From Nocardioides sp. BGMRC 2183 (GTDB lineage Bacteria; Actinomycetota; Actinomycetes; Propionibacteriales; Nocardioidaceae), in contig VSSA01000017.1 of assembly GCA_008123405.1 (NCBI GenBank), positions 29,222 through 93,221 of the forward strand: a stretch of 64,000 bases of DNA, in the 5' to 3' direction. The notes below the pieces were generated by a model. It searched no databases and was not told the DNA's origin. It saw only the letters and a program-made list of their open reading frames with translations. This document shows positions 49,001 through 61,627 of the stretch, in pieces. Made by a program: the position numbers and the translations under genes. The first letter of the stretch is position 1; the number at the start of each line of letters is the position of its first letter.

Positions 49001-49744
49001 TCAGGCGTCGGAGCGGCGGCGATAGCAGAAGTCGGTGATCGTGCGGCCGACCGCCAGCCCCTTGCGCTCGAACTTGGTCACCGGACGTTCGGCCCAGCGC
49101 TCCACCGGGCCGCCCTCCAACCCCGGTTCCTCGGCGAGGACATCGGCCATCTGCTCGGCGTAGTCGGCCCAGTCGGTGGCCAGCCGCCACGCACCACCGG
49201 GAGCGAGCCGGCTGGTGGCAAGGGCCGCGAACGCGGGGTCGACCAGGCGCCGCTTGTGGTGACGGGCCTTGCGCCACGGGTCGGGGAAGAAGGTCCACAG
49301 CTCGCTGATCGAGCCGGGCGCGAGCAGGTGCTCGAGCGACCAGACCGCGTCCACCCCGCACAGACGGACGTTCTCCACCCTTGCCTCGGCCAGCCGGCCC
49401 AGGGTCGCGGCGACGCCGGGGCGCCACACCTCGAAGGCCAGCACGTCGTACGACGGTCGCGCCGCCGCCAGTGCCGCAGTGGCCTCGCCGACACCCGAGC
49501 CGATCTCCACGATCAGACCGTCCCGCTCCCTGGGCCCCCGCCCGAAGGCGTCGTCGAAGCTGAACCCGGGCCGGTCGACCGCCTCGTCCGGGATCACCCA
49601 GGCGGCGTGGTGGGCGTCCCAGGCGGTCTGCTGCTGTGGGGTGAAGCGGTTCCCGCGGCGGGAGTAGCTGAGCACCTCCCGCATCCGCCGACCGTCCTCG
49701 GTCAACTTGTGGTGCGGGCGTGCGGGCGGAGTGCTGCCGCTCAT
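49001..49744 (-). CDS. trmB: tRNA (guanine-N7-)-methyltransferase
   Basis: TrmB methylates G46 of tRNA at N7. The 247-residue protein has SYSRRGNRFTPQQQTAW, the SAM motif GLIVEIGSGVGEATAALAAA and LAFEVWRPGVAATLG. The family hallmark is ELWTFFPDPWRKARHHKRRL, with LATDWADYAEQM and TKFERKGLAVGRTITDF at the end. The ATG overlaps the DUF4190 gene's stop (ATGA). Confidence 0.96.
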   Translation of the reverse strand: MSGSTPPARPHHKLTEDGRRMREVLSYSRRGNRFTPQQQTAWDAHHAAWVIPDEAVDRPGFSFDDAFGRGPRERDGLIVEIGSGVGEATAALAAARPSYDVLAFEVWRPGVAATLGRLAEARVENVRLCGVDAVWSLEHLLAPGSISELWTFFPDPWRKARHHKRRLVDPAFAALATSRLAPGGAWRLATDWADYAEQMADVLAEEPGLEGGPVERWAERPVTKFERKGLAVGRTITDFCYRRRSDA

Positions 49745-50100
49745 GCTCCGGCCGCGACAGCGATCACGATGATCGCGACGTAGGCGACCATCGCCAGCAG
49801 ACCCACCAGCAGCATCACCGACCCGACGATGCCGAGGATCCGCCCCACGGTGACGTACTGCTGGCCGCCCCAGCGCCCACCGGAGGTCTCGATCTCCTGC
49901 TTGACCCGGTTGCCCATGGTCCAGGCGAACGGTGAGATCACCTGGCAGAGGGCGAAGCCGAGGATGCCGAGGATCAGGATCTTCGACGCCTCGGGGTGGT
50001 CCGGCGGCGGACCGTACGGCACCTGTCCGGGTGGATAGGACTGGTACTGGCGAGGGTCGTAGGGGTTGGGCCCCTGGGGGCCGGGCTGGCTCTCACTCAC
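49741..50100 (-). CDS. DUF4190-like small membrane protein
   Basis: This 119-residue protein has a Pro/Gln/Tyr-rich cytoplasmic N-terminus (NPYDPRQYQSYPPGQVPYGP). Two hydrophobic segments (ASKILILGILGFALCQVISP and LGIVGSVMLLVGLLAMVAYV) are separated by GNRVKQEIETSGGRW. This is the DUF4190 layout, common and uncharacterised in actinobacteria. GTG start; overlaps trmB by four bases. Confidence 0.8.
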   Translation of the reverse strand: MSESQPGPQGPNPYDPRQYQSYPPGQVPYGPPPDHPEASKILILGILGFALCQVISPFAWTMGNRVKQEIETSGGRWGGQQYVTVGRILGIVGSVMLLVGLLAMVAYVAIIVIAVAAGA

Positions 50101-50140
50101 GGGCAGGATCCTCCCACGCGTCGACGCACCCCTCCAACGC

Positions 50141-50174
50141 AGAACCCCCCGAGCCAGGAGGCTCGGGGGGTTCT
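50141..50174 (-). terminator. terminator behind tuf
   Basis: A very strong hairpin with stem AGAACCCCCCGAGCC and GGCTCGGGGGGTTCT lies 35 bases beyond the tuf stop and before the DUF4190 start. It is followed by few T residues on the minus strand but by TTCTGTC on the plus strand. It isolates the str operon. Confidence 0.88.
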
Positions 50175-50208
50175 GTCAGACCGCTGGGGTCAGATCACGC
50201 GCAGTGGT

Positions 50209-51402
<1,194 letters not shown>

Positions 51403-51486
51403 TGGGGGCTCCTCCTGGTTGTGTGTTACTTGACTCGTACTGAAAGGGTGGTGCCGAGGGCCGGCGCCGAGGTGATCCTCAAAGGA

Positions 51487-53598
<2,112 letters not shown>

Positions 53599-53685
53599 GT
53601 GAGTCAGCGTTCCTTAGATAGTGAGGTTCTTCGACTGGATGCCGGAGCGGCCGGTGGGAGCGGTTGCCCGCCCCCACCGACGACG

Positions 53686-54156
53686 TCACCAGCGGTAGTG
53701 CGCGAAGGCCTTGTTGGACTCGGCCATCTTGTGGGTGTCCTCGCGCTTCTTCACCGCGGCGCCGAGGCCGTTGGAAGCGTCGAGGATCTCGTTCATGAGG
53801 CGCTCGCTCATGGTCTTCTCACGGCGGTCCGAGGCGTAGCCGACCAGCCAGCGCAGCGCGAGCGTGGTGCCGCGGTTGCCCTTGACCTCGATCGGGACCT
53901 GGTAGGTCGCGCCACCGACGCGGCGGGACTTGACCTCGATCGCCGGGCGGACGTTGTCGAGCGCACGCTTGAGGGTGATCACCGGGTCGGTGCCGGTCTT
54001 CTCCCGGGTGCCCTCGAGGGCGGAGTAGACGATCCGCTGGGCGACCTGCTTCTTGCCGTCCTGGAGGACCTTGGAGACCAACTGGGTGACCAGCTGCGAC
54101 CCGTAGACCGGGTCGATGTCGATGGGGCGCTTCGGCGCGGGACCCTTACGAGGCAT
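53686..54156 (-). CDS. rpsG: 30S ribosomal protein S7
   Basis: S7 is the 156-residue primary 16S rRNA binder that nucleates 30S head assembly. It starts [58 protein letters not shown] and [20 protein letters not shown] are diagnostic. It lies two bases after rpsL and 87 before fusA in the str operon. Confidence 0.98.
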   Translation of the reverse strand: MPRKGPAPKRPIDIDPVYGSQLVTQLVSKVLQDGKKQVAQRIVYSALEGTREKTGTDPVITLKRALDNVRPAIEVKSRRVGGATYQVPIEVKGNRGTTLALRWLVGYASDRREKTMSERLMNEILDASNGLGAAVKKREDTHKMAESNKAFAHYRW

Positions 54157-54158
54157 CC

Positions 54159-54530
54159 TTACTTCTCCTTCTTCGCGCCGTAGCGGCTGCGGGCCTGCTT
54201 ACGGTTCTTCACGGCCTGGGTGTCGAGCGCGCCACGGATGACCTTGTAACGGACACCGGGCAGGTCCTTCACACGACCGCCGCGGACGAGCACGATGGAG
54301 TGCTCCTGGAGGTTGTGACCCTCACCCGGGATGTAAGCGGTGACCTCGACGCCGCTGGAGAGGCGCACACGGGCGACCTTCCGGAGGGCGGAGTTCGGCT
54401 TCTTCGGGGTGGTGGTGTAGACGCGGGTGCAAACACCGCGACGCTGGGGGGATCCCTTCAGGGCAGGCGTCTTGTTCTTCGACACCTTGTCCTGGCGGCC
54501 CTTGCGGACCAACTGCTGAATGGTGGGCAC
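54159..54530 (-). CDS. rpsL: 30S ribosomal protein S12
   Basis: S12 is the 123-residue decoding-centre protein. It has [40 protein letters not shown] (with the Lys of the streptomycin-sensitive PKKPNSA motif), [20 protein letters not shown] and [11 protein letters not shown]. The key lysines are wild type, so no sequence sign of streptomycin resistance. The GTG at 54530 is the standard start; the open frame further upstream is not conserved. Confidence 0.98.
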   Translation of the reverse strand: MPTIQQLVRKGRQDKVSKNKTPALKGSPQRRGVCTRVYTTTPKKPNSALRKVARVRLSSGVEVTAYIPGEGHNLQEHSIVLVRGGRVKDLPGVRYKVIRGALDTQAVKNRKQARSRYGAKKEK

Positions 54531-54681
54531 CTGGTGGTTCCCTTTCGGTCGTGTCTCAGTGCTCGGCACCTTGCCGGGCACGGGTGATGCTTGCTGCTGG
54601 TGTGCCTCGGGCGCATCCGGGCCGGCAGGGAGTGCTCGGCGGGCGCGCGCGACGTGTCCGGCGGACCAGACACAAGCCACG

Positions 54682-54710
54682 AGATTACCGGCCGCCTCAG
54701 GCGTACGCAA
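54682..54710 (-). promoter_or_regulatory. sigma-A-type promoter of the str operon
   Basis: On the minus strand TTGCGT (54710-54705) and TAATCT (54687-54682) are separated by 17 bases, close to the TTGACA/TATAAT housekeeping pattern. Transcription would start near 54675, leaving a leader of about 145 bases before rpsL. It lies just beyond the terminator of the preceding gene. Confidence 0.65.
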
Positions 54711-54718
54711 AACTGCGA

Positions 54719-54750
54719 GACCGGTCCGGAGGTGAGCCTCGGGACCGGCC
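54719..54750 (-). terminator. intrinsic terminator behind the NCS2 permease
   Basis: On the minus strand CCGGTCC and GGACCGG pair around CGAGGCTCACCTCC, with an inner GAGG/CCTC pairing. It is followed by TCTCGCAGTTTT, a short T run. It starts 16 bases beyond the permease stop. Confidence 0.7.
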
Positions 54751-54765
54751 TGCTCGACGCGTGGC

Positions 54766-56208
54766 TCAGGTCAGCCAGCGGGTGAGCGGGTCGATGGCGA
54801 AGTAAACCACGAAGACGGCCGAGACGACCCACAGCAGCGGGTGCACCTGGGCGGCCTTGCCGCGCACCGCCTTGAGGAACACGAACATGATGAATCCGGC
54901 ACCGATGCCGGCAGTGATCGAGTAGGTGAACGGCATCAGTGCGATCGTCAGGAACGCCGGGAGCGCGATCTCGACGTCCTTCCAGGAGATGTCGCCGATC
55001 TGCTGCATCATCAAGAAGCCGACCAGCACCAGGGCCGGGACGGCCGCCTGCGAGGGGATCATCGCGGCCAGCGGGGCCAGGAAGATGGTCAGCAGGAAGA
55101 GGCCGCCGGTGACCACCGAGGCCAGGCCGGTGCGCGCCCCTTCGCCGACTCCCGCCGTGGACTCGATGTAGGAGGTGTTCGAGGAGACCCCGGCGGCGCC
55201 ACCGGCCGCGGCGGCCAGCGAGTCGACGACCAGGATCCGCTCGGTGTGCGGCGGCTTGCCCTCCTCGTCGAGGAGACCGGCCTCCGCACCGACAGCGGTC
55301 ATCGTGCCCATGGTGTCGAAGAAGTCGGCGATCAGCAGGGTGAAGACGAGGAGCAGGGCAGCAACGACGCCGGCCTCGGCGAAGGAGCCGAACAGGTTGA
55401 ACTCGCCGAGCGTGCCGAAGTCCGGCGTGTCGACCACCTTGTCCGGGAGAGCGGGCACCGAGAGCCCCCAGGCCGGGCCCACCTCGACGATCGACTCCAC
55501 CACGATCGCCACGACCGTCATCACCACGATCGAGATCAGGATCGCACCAGGCACGTTGCGCGCCCAGAGCGCGCAGATCAGCAGCAGGCCCACCGCGAAG
55601 ATCAGCACGGGCCAGCCGCTGAGCTGGCCGTCGGCGCCGAGTTGGACCGGCACCGAGGTCTTGGCGACATCGGGGATCCGGGTCACCACACCCGCATCCA
55701 CCAGGCCGACCAGCGCGATGAAGAGCCCGATGCCGACCGAGATCGCGGTCTTGAGCTGGGTGGGGATGGCGTGGAACACGGCGGTCCGGAAACCGGTGAG
55801 CACCAGGACCAGGATCACGATGCCCTCGAGGACCACCAGTCCCATCGCGTCGGCCCAGCTCATCTGGGTGGCGACGGCGACCGCGAGGAACGCGTTGAGG
55901 CCCAGCCCCGTCGCCAGCGCCATCGGGTAGTTGGCCACTACGCCCATCAGGATGGTGAGCACACCCGCCACCAGCGACGTGCCGGCGGCGATCGCGGCCG
56001 GGTTCGGATCGGCACCTCCCCCCAGGAAGTTGCCGTCGGCATCGACGGCGAACCCGAGGATCAGCGGGTTGAGCACGATGATGTAGGCCATCGTGAAGAA
56101 GGTGACGATGCCGCCGCGGATCTCGCGGCCGACGGTCGATCCCCGCTCGCTGATCTTGAAGTAGTTGTCCAGGGCGCCGCCGCCAGGCGCGATACCGGTG
56201 TTGCTCAC
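54766..56208 (-). CDS. NCS2 (AzgA/PbuG-type) purine permease
   Basis: This 480-residue nucleobase:cation symporter is of the guanine/hypoxanthine/adenine AzgA branch. It has [20 protein letters not shown] at the N-terminus, [40 protein letters not shown] and [20 protein letters not shown], all AzgA signatures, and about 12 helices. The GTG at 56208 overlaps the MFS gene stop (GTGA). Uptake of hypoxanthine or related purines is inferred from the family. Confidence 0.92.
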   Translation of the reverse strand: MSNTGIAPGGGALDNYFKISERGSTVGREIRGGIVTFFTMAYIIVLNPLILGFAVDADGNFLGGGADPNPAAIAAGTSLVAGVLTILMGVVANYPMALATGLGLNAFLAVAVATQMSWADAMGLVVLEGIVILVLVLTGFRTAVFHAIPTQLKTAISVGIGLFIALVGLVDAGVVTRIPDVAKTSVPVQLGADGQLSGWPVLIFAVGLLLICALWARNVPGAILISIVVMTVVAIVVESIVEVGPAWGLSVPALPDKVVDTPDFGTLGEFNLFGSFAEAGVVAALLLVFTLLIADFFDTMGTMTAVGAEAGLLDEEGKPPHTERILVVDSLAAAAGGAAGVSSNTSYIESTAGVGEGARTGLASVVTGGLFLLTIFLAPLAAMIPSQAAVPALVLVGFLMMQQIGDISWKDVEIALPAFLTIALMPFTYSITAGIGAGFIMFVFLKAVRGKAAQVHPLLWVVSAVFVVYFAIDPLTRWLT

Positions 56209-57476
56209 CCGCGCAGCATGACAGATCCCACCGGGGCCGGATCCGCGGCCCGGTCGCTGATGCGACGCTCCGCACCACGCAGCACCAGCAGCGCGAGTCC
56301 GACGCCGACGATCACCAGCGCTCCGCCGACCAACAGCGTCCAGCGAGCGCCGTACGTCTCTCCGATCCAGCCGATCACCGGCGAGCCCAGCGGAGTCCCG
56401 CCCATCACGATCGTCATGTAGAGCGCCATCACCCGTCCCCGCAGCAGCGGGTCGGACTCCACCTGCAGGGTGGCGTTGGCCGAGTTGAGCAGGGTGATCG
56501 TGGCCAGACCGATCAGCGGACACATCAGCACGAACGTCCAGTAGCCGGGCATCAGGCCGGCCACGATCTCGGCGACCCCGAAGGCGAGTGCGGCACCGAC
56601 GATCAGCCGCAGCCGGACCCGGGTCCGGCCGGCGGCGATCAGGGCGCCGCTGAGGGAGCCGACGGCAAGCGCCGAGCCGAGCAGCCCGAACTCACCGGCT
56701 CCCTTGCCGAAGACCTCGGTGGCCATCAGCGCCGAGGTCATCTGGAAGTTCATCCCGAAGGTGCCGGCGAAGAAGACGACGACCAGGATCATCATCATCT
56801 TCGGCTGGGTCCGCAGGTAGGCGACGCCCTCGCGCAGCATGCCGGGCTGGCGCCCGACGGGGCGTGGCGAGCGCAGCGCAGTGACGTCCATCCGCTCCAA
56901 CTGCGCGATCACCGCCAGATAGGAGACCGCGTTGATCCCGATCACCCAACCGGTCGCCGCGGTGCCACCACCGAAGACCCCGATCAGCACGCCGGCCAGC
57001 CCCGGGCCGAGGATCCGAGCGGTGTTGAACGCCGCCGAGTTGAGGCTCACCGCGTTGGTCACGTCCTCGGGCCCGACCATCTCGGAGACGAAGGCCTGGC
57101 GCGCGGGGGCGTCGAAGGCGGAGCCGACACCGAAGGCGAGCGCCAGCACATAGATGTGCCAGGTCTCGACGTGGCCGGAGATCGCGACCACCCCCAGCGC
57201 GAGCGCCGCCAGAGCCATCGTGGCCTGGGTGACCTGGAGCATCCGTCGCTTCGGGAACCGGTCGGCGATGACGCCGGCATAGGGCGAGAGCAACAGCACC
57301 GGCAGGAACTGGAGCCCGGTGGTGATACCGAGCTCGGCGCCGCCGTTGCCGGGGATGGTGAGCACCAGCCAGTCCTGGGCGACGCGCTGCATCCAGGTGC
57401 CGACGTTCGAGATCACGCTGCCGGCGAAGTAGAGGCGGTAGTTCGGATGGGAGAGGGAGCGGAAACGGGGGCTCGT
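56205..57476 (-). CDS. MFS exporter (EntS/multidrug type), non-canonical start
   Basis: This is a major facilitator of about 423 residues with twelve helices. It has NYRLYFAGSVISNVGTWMQR, then the loop 2-3 motif GVIADRFPKRRML, SAFDAPARQAFVSEMVGPED and VESDPLLRGRVMALYMTIVM, as in the EntS/YfiS drug- and siderophore-efflux group. A MarR regulator is encoded just upstream. No ATG, GTG or TTG exists where the conserved protein begins. I placed the start at ACG 57476, five bases after GAGGAG; a GTC two codons earlier and an internal GTG in TM1 are alternatives. The stop overlaps the NCS2 start. Confidence 0.85.
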   Translation of the reverse strand, partial: TSPRFRSLSHPNYRLYFAGSVISNVGTWMQRVAQDWLVLTIPGNGGAELGITTGLQFLPVLLLSPYAGVIADRFPKRRMLQVTQATMALAALALGVVAISGHVETWHIYVLALAFGVGSAFDAPARQAFVSEMVGPEDVTNAVSLNSAAFNTARILGPGLAGVLIGVFGGGTAATGWVIGINAVSYLAVIAQLERMDVTALRSPRPVGRQPGMLREGVAYLRTQPKMMMILVVVFFAGTFGMNFQMTSALMATEVFGKGAGEFGLLGSALAVGSLSGALIAAGRTRVRLRLIVGAALAFGVAEIVAGLMPGYWTFVLMCPLIGLATITLLNSANATLQVESDPLLRGRVMALYMTIVMGGTPLGSPVIGWIGETYGARWTLLVGGALVIVGVGLALLVLRGAERRISDRAADPAPVGSVMLRG

Positions 57477-57546
57477 GGTGACTCCTCGGGTGTGGGCGGC
57501 GTGCGGCGGGGGGTGGGCGGCGGGCGGCGGGTGGCGGGTGGCGGGG

Positions 57547-58005
57547 TCAGTCGGACTGGGCCAGGCGATCCAGGATCGGGGCGGCTCGGCGCAGCGCCTC
57601 CCGCTCCTCGGCGTCGAGCCCGGCCAGGCGGCGGGTGAGCCACGCGTCGCGACGGGCACGGTCGGCGAGCACCGTGCGTCGCCCCGCCTCCGTGATCCGT
57701 ACGACGACCTGCCGGCCGTCCTCGGGATGCTGGTGGCGTTCGACGTACCCGCCCTCGGCCAGGGCGGCAACGGTCCGGGTCATGCTCGGCGGGCGCACCC
57801 GCTCGGCCGCAGCCAACTCCCCCGGGGTCGCCTCGCCGTGGCGGAACAGCACGCCGAGGACCGCCATCGCGCCGGCGCTGAGCGGGTTGGCCGGATCCCG
57901 CTCAGCGATCAGCCGGCGGCGCAGCCGCATCACGCCGAGCCGGAGCTCGCTGGCGAGACCGGCGTCGGTGCGGGAGGTACGGGCAACGGTGGGCACGTCG
58001 GGCAC
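57547..58005 (-). CDS. MarR-family transcriptional regulator
   Basis: This 152-residue winged-helix regulator has LRLGVMRLRRRLIAERDP, AMAVLGVLFRHGEATPGELA, the recognition helix RPPSMTRTVAALAEGGYVER and the wing HPEDGRQVVVRITEAG. It is upstream of and probably controls the MFS exporter (71-base gap). The GTG at 58005 is two bases from AAGGAG; a GTG three codons on has a better spacing of 11. The adjacent GTTAGCAAC half-palindrome (about 58016-58024, minus) is a candidate operator. Confidence 0.9.
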   Translation of the reverse strand: MPDVPTVARTSRTDAGLASELRLGVMRLRRRLIAERDPANPLSAGAMAVLGVLFRHGEATPGELAAAERVRPPSMTRTVAALAEGGYVERHQHPEDGRQVVVRITEAGRRTVLADRARRDAWLTRRLAGLDAEEREALRRAAPILDRLAQSD

Positions 58006-58077
58006 AACTCCTTACCGTTGCTAACTATTCCCGTGCGCGGCCGGCACCCGTGGAGCGGGGCGATCTACGATGGACGG

Positions 58078-58362
58078 GTGGAGTTGAGGGACGAACAGCC
58101 CGAACAGCACGAGTTCGGCAAACGCACCTATCTGATCGCCCCCGTCGAGCCGCTCGACGTGGACGGCGTCCGGACCGTGCAGGTCGGCACCGCGCTCTTC
58201 CTGCTCGCGTTCCTGGGCCTGCTGCCCTTCTACGGCCGACTGCAGACCAACGACTCCACCTGGCTGCTGTGGATGTGCCTCACCGGTGTCGGACTCGGCC
58301 TGATCGGCCAGGACTACTGCAAGCGCCGACGGACCGCGCGGCACCAGGCCGAGCGTGACTGA
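58078..58362 (+). CDS. DUF2530 membrane protein
   Basis: This 94-residue protein has an acidic N-terminus (ELRDEQPEQHEFGKRTYLIA), then PVEPLDVDGVRTVQVGTALF and two hydrophobic segments (FLLAFLGLLPFY, WLLWMCLTGVGLGLIG). A basic tail (CKRRRTARHQAERD) follows. This is actinobacterial DUF2530, function unknown. The GTG at 58078 was chosen for the family N-terminus. It overlaps the following methyltransferase gene by eight bases. Confidence 0.82.
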   Translation: MELRDEQPEQHEFGKRTYLIAPVEPLDVDGVRTVQVGTALFLLAFLGLLPFYGRLQTNDSTWLLWMCLTGVGLGLIGQDYCKRRRTARHQAERD

Positions 58363-58999
58363 CCCGCTGCCCCCGACCCGCTGGGCGCAGGGTGGCGAGC
58401 GGAACACCGGCTACGGCCGGCGCTTCGCCGACCTGGTCGCCGACGGTGCCGACGTGGACGGCGAGGCTCGACTGGCCGACACCCTGATCGAGCGCGGCGC
58501 CCGGGTGCTCGACGCCGGCTCCGGGATGGGCCGGGTGGGTGCCGCGCTGCAGACCCGTGGCCACCACGTCGTCGGCGCCGAACCCGACCCTGCGTTGGTC
58601 CAGCAGTCCCGGCACACCTATCCCGACCTGACCGTCATCCCACGCGAGATCCTGGCGCTGGAGATCGCCGACCTGGAAGCCGCGAGCGCTCCAGTTGCCT
58701 TCGACCTGATCGTCTGCGTCGGCAACGTGATCACCTTCGTCGCCGAGTCGACCGAGGTGGCGGTGCTGACCCGGCTGCGCGCACTCCTGGCGCCCGGCGG
58801 CCGCCTTCTGGTCGGCTTCCACCTGCGGGGCGGCCCCGCGACCGCGCGCTCCTACCGGCCCGAGGAGTTCGTGGCCGACGCCGAGGCCGCGGGGCTGGTC
58901 GTCCAGCACCGGTTCGGCGGCTACGACCTGCGGCCGGTGGACGAGGAGTATGCGGTGTGGGTGCTGGCGGGGGGCTCGGTTTCACCGCCATCCCGGTGA
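58355..58999 (+). CDS. class I SAM-dependent methyltransferase
   Basis: This 214-residue protein has the SAM motif ARVLDAGSGMGRVGAALQTR, acidic VVGAEPDPALVQQSR, and FDLIVCVGNVITFVAE in the motif IV position, then LAPGGRLLVGFHLRG. The TGYGRRFADLVADGADVDGE lead resembles the methyltransferase-11/25 small-molecule group. The substrate is unknown. It overlaps the DUF2530 gene and ends 69 bases before element E5. Confidence 0.87.
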   Translation: MTDPLPPTRWAQGGERNTGYGRRFADLVADGADVDGEARLADTLIERGARVLDAGSGMGRVGAALQTRGHHVVGAEPDPALVQQSRHTYPDLTVIPREILALEIADLEAASAPVAFDLIVCVGNVITFVAESTEVAVLTRLRALLAPGGRLLVGFHLRGGPATARSYRPEEFVADAEAAGLVVQHRFGGYDLRPVDEEYAVWVLAGGSVSPPSR

Positions 59000-59068
59000 A
59001 CCCGCTGCGTTGGCGCCGAAGCTTCACCAAGGCGTCAGTTTCACCACCAACGCACCGCCAGGGTAGGG

Positions 59069-59235
59069 CTCAGCTTGAATCCACCGATTCGTCGCGTAGC
59101 GAGCGGCACCAGACGGGTGTCCCGGCAAGGCGGAGTGCCGAAGGCGGGCCGGAGGCCCGTCGAGGTGCGACAACGCAGCCCGGGGCGCCCGGATGGGGGC
59201 GCGCAGTAGCGAGGAATCGGTGGATTCAAGCTCAG
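59069..59235 (+). mobile_element. hairpin element E5 between convergent genes
   Basis: It is bounded by CTCAG on both sides (59069-59073 and 59231-59235). The 19-base arms AGCTTGAATCCACCGATTC (59072-59090) and its exact complement (59214-59232) are perfect. The core has GCAAGGCG (59125-59132) and GTCGAGGTGCGACAACGC (59159-59176), the E6 pattern. The right CTCAG contains the TGA stop of the DUF3027 gene. Confidence 0.85.
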
Positions 59236-60026
59236 AACGACTCGAGGTCGTCGGGCGAGTAGGTGTCGAGCACCGGCGGCGCCGGCGGCTGCGGCTGCTG
59301 CCGCTTGGTCAACCGCACCTCGGAGTGGGCCCCGCAGCCGTGGTCGAGGCTCACCACGCGGCCGTCGTCGTTGGCGTCGCCGTTGGCGCAGACGCCGAAC
59401 GTCTCGGCCAGCGACCCGGCGAGGCGGATCAGGAAGCCGCAACTGGAGCACTTGTCGGTCGCCGACTTGGCCACCGGCGCGTCGGGGCCGGCTGCTCCGT
59501 CGTACCAGCGCTCGGCGGCGGCGTCGCGCCCCTCCGGGGAGAGGGTGCGGATGCGGCCAAGACCGAGGTCCTTGGCGACCGTCCTGATCTGGGCCTTGGC
59601 GTCGGCGTCGAGGGGATCGTCACCGAAGGAGTAGGTCGGCACCAGGCGCGGGTCGTCGTCGGAGACCGGCAGCAGGTCGCCGGGCGACATGTCGCCCGGA
59701 CGGATCCGCTCCCGGTAGGGCACCCAGGCCGGGGCGGTGATCGCCTCGGTGCCGGGCAGCAGGACGGTCTCGACGACCGTGACCTTGCGCTGCCGGGAGG
59801 CACGGGTGAGCGTGACCGCCCAGTGCCAGCCCTGGTAGCCCGACCGATGGCAGGCGAAGAGGTGGGTGATCAGGCGCAGTCCGTCGACCTGGTGACCGAG
59901 GTGGTCGCCCACGTCCTGGGCGTCGACGTCCTCCAAGAGCGCCGCGCGCGCCGCCTCCACCGCATCCACGGTGACAGCGTCGGTCGACTTGCGTTCCAGG
60001 GTTGCCACGGGCACAGCATCCCTCAT
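59232..60026 (-). CDS. DUF3027 protein
   Basis: This 264-residue actinobacterial DUF3027 protein has AVEAARAALLEDVDAQDVGD, HLFACHRSGYQGWHWAVTLT, VLLPGTEAITAPAWVPYRER and the zinc-binding-like CSSCGFLIRLAGSLAETFGV with VCANGDANDDGRVVSLDHGC. The four cysteines and a His suggest a metal site. Function unknown. The ATG at 60026 was chosen; a GTG five codons on is possible. Its stop codon lies in the boundary of element E5. Confidence 0.87.
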   Translation of the reverse strand: MRDAVPVATLERKSTDAVTVDAVEAARAALLEDVDAQDVGDHLGHQVDGLRLITHLFACHRSGYQGWHWAVTLTRASRQRKVTVVETVLLPGTEAITAPAWVPYRERIRPGDMSPGDLLPVSDDDPRLVPTYSFGDDPLDADAKAQIRTVAKDLGLGRIRTLSPEGRDAAAERWYDGAAGPDAPVAKSATDKCSSCGFLIRLAGSLAETFGVCANGDANDDGRVVSLDHGCGAHSEVRLTKRQQPQPPAPPVLDTYSPDDLESF

Positions 60027-60117
60027 CGTCGGCCCCAGCGTCACCCCGGGGTGTCCGGCGCCAGGCCGGCACACCAGGCGGGCGCTCCTGCCGAACTGGT
60101 CGGAGGGACCAGGCAAG

Positions 60118-61596
60118 ATGGGCCAGGTGAGTACCGAGGGACGCGATCCCGGCCCGGGGGTGGGCCCGACCGCGCCGGGACCGGACGAGCCGAGCTCACC
60201 GGACGCCGCAGGACGAACCGTCGGACAGAGCCTGGGCAGCGGGGCCAAGGCCACTGCCCGCGGGCTCCGCGCCACCGCCAGCGCGACGGGCCGCGCCGGG
60301 CGGGCCACCGTCCGCCGGGCACACAAGGCTGCCGGTGCCCAGGGCGCCGACCGATCCGGGCTCAACCGCTTGATCGAGCTGCACGCCTGCAACGCCGCCG
60401 GCGACGCAGCGGTCGCGATCGCACTCGCAGGCACCATCTTCTTCGCCGGCGCCACCAGCGAGGCGCGCGGCCAGGTGGCGCTGTTCCTGGGCCTGACGAT
60501 GCTGCCGTTCGCGATCGTCGCGCCGCTGATCGGCCCCTTCCTGGACCGGTTCAGTCACGGCCGTCGGTGGGCGATCGGCGCCACCTTCGCGATCCGCGGC
60601 TTCCTGTGCTGGGTGCTGGCCGGAGCGATCGCGACGGAGTCGATCTGGTTCTACCCCGCCGCGCTCGGAGTGCTGGTCTCCTCGAAGGCGTACGGCGTGA
60701 CCCGCGCTGCGGCCGTACCCCGACTCCTGCCCGACGAGATCACGCTGGTCAAGGCCAACGGGCGGGTCTCCCTGGCCGGGGTTGTCGGTGCGTCCGTCTC
60801 AGCACCGCTGGCCGGCATCGCCGCCTTCTTCGGCGCCGAGTGGACGCTGCGCTATGCGTTCCTGGTCTTCGTGCTCGGCACGGTGCTCGCGATCCTGCTG
60901 CCGGCCAGGGTCGACTCCAGCGAGGGCGAGCAGCGGGTCGGAGCCGCCGGAGGTCGCCGCGGGACCGGGATGCCGGCGAAGGTCGCCTTCGCGCTGCGGG
61001 TCAACTGCGGGCCGCGGTGGCTGTCGGGCTTCCTCACCATGTACATGGCGTTCCTGCTGCGCGCCGAGCCGATACCCGGCTGGGAGGACCGGACCGTCCT
61101 GTTGATCGGCTTGGTGATCGGCGCAGCCGGTCTGGGCAACACCCTCGGCATCCTGGTCGCCTCGCTGGCACGCAAGATCAACCCGGCTGTGATGGTCGTG
61201 GTGGCGCTGCTCGCCGACATCGCGATCTGCGTGGTGGCCGCCCTCTTCTACAACCTGGTCACGATCGTCGCACTCGGCCTCACCGCCGGGCTGATGCAGT
61301 ATCTGGCGAAGGTCTCGCTGGACTCCACGATCCAGACCGGAGTCCCCGCCCACTCGCACTCCAGCGCGTTCGCCCGTGGCGACACCACCCTGCAGCTGGC
61401 GTGGGTGATCGGCGGATTCGTCGGCATCGCGATGCCGTGGATCCCGCAGCTCGGCCTCGGCGTCGCAGCCGTGGTGCTGACCGCCTGGGCAGTCTTCACG
61501 CTCGGCGCGCGGAAGCTGCTGCGACGTACCGCTGCCGTCGACAGTACGCCGCCGACGGCGCCCGCCGCTCCCCCACGCGCGGGCGGCAGCCGCTGA
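60118..61596 (+). CDS. MFS transporter
   Basis: This MFS protein of about 492 residues has a long, Ala/Gly-rich polar N-terminus (about 85 residues). Helices from LIELHACNAAGDAAVAIALA onward follow, with FVGIAMPWIPQLGLGVAAVV near the end and the loop FLDRFSHGRRWAIG. LLPDEITLVKANGRVSLAGV and STIQTGVPAHSHSSAFARGD are conserved in an uncharacterised actinobacterial MFS subgroup. The ATG at 60118 has GGAGGG ten bases upstream; a GTG at 60127 is possible. Divergent from DUF3027; substrate unknown. Confidence 0.85.
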   Translation: MGQVSTEGRDPGPGVGPTAPGPDEPSSPDAAGRTVGQSLGSGAKATARGLRATASATGRAGRATVRRAHKAAGAQGADRSGLNRLIELHACNAAGDAAVAIALAGTIFFAGATSEARGQVALFLGLTMLPFAIVAPLIGPFLDRFSHGRRWAIGATFAIRGFLCWVLAGAIATESIWFYPAALGVLVSSKAYGVTRAAAVPRLLPDEITLVKANGRVSLAGVVGASVSAPLAGIAAFFGAEWTLRYAFLVFVLGTVLAILLPARVDSSEGEQRVGAAGGRRGTGMPAKVAFALRVNCGPRWLSGFLTMYMAFLLRAEPIPGWEDRTVLLIGLVIGAAGLGNTLGILVASLARKINPAVMVVVALLADIAICVVAALFYNLVTIVALGLTAGLMQYLAKVSLDSTIQTGVPAHSHSSAFARGDTTLQLAWVIGGFVGIAMPWIPQLGLGVAAVVLTAWAVFTLGARKLLRRTAAVDSTPPTAPAAPPRAGGSR

Positions 61597-61627
61597 GGTC
61601 CGGAGAGGCCGGGAGAGCCTAGATGTT

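Noticed and set aside
54159-54530. Streptomycin-resistance substitution in S12
   Set aside because: The PKKPNSA lysines and the PGVRYK region are wild type.
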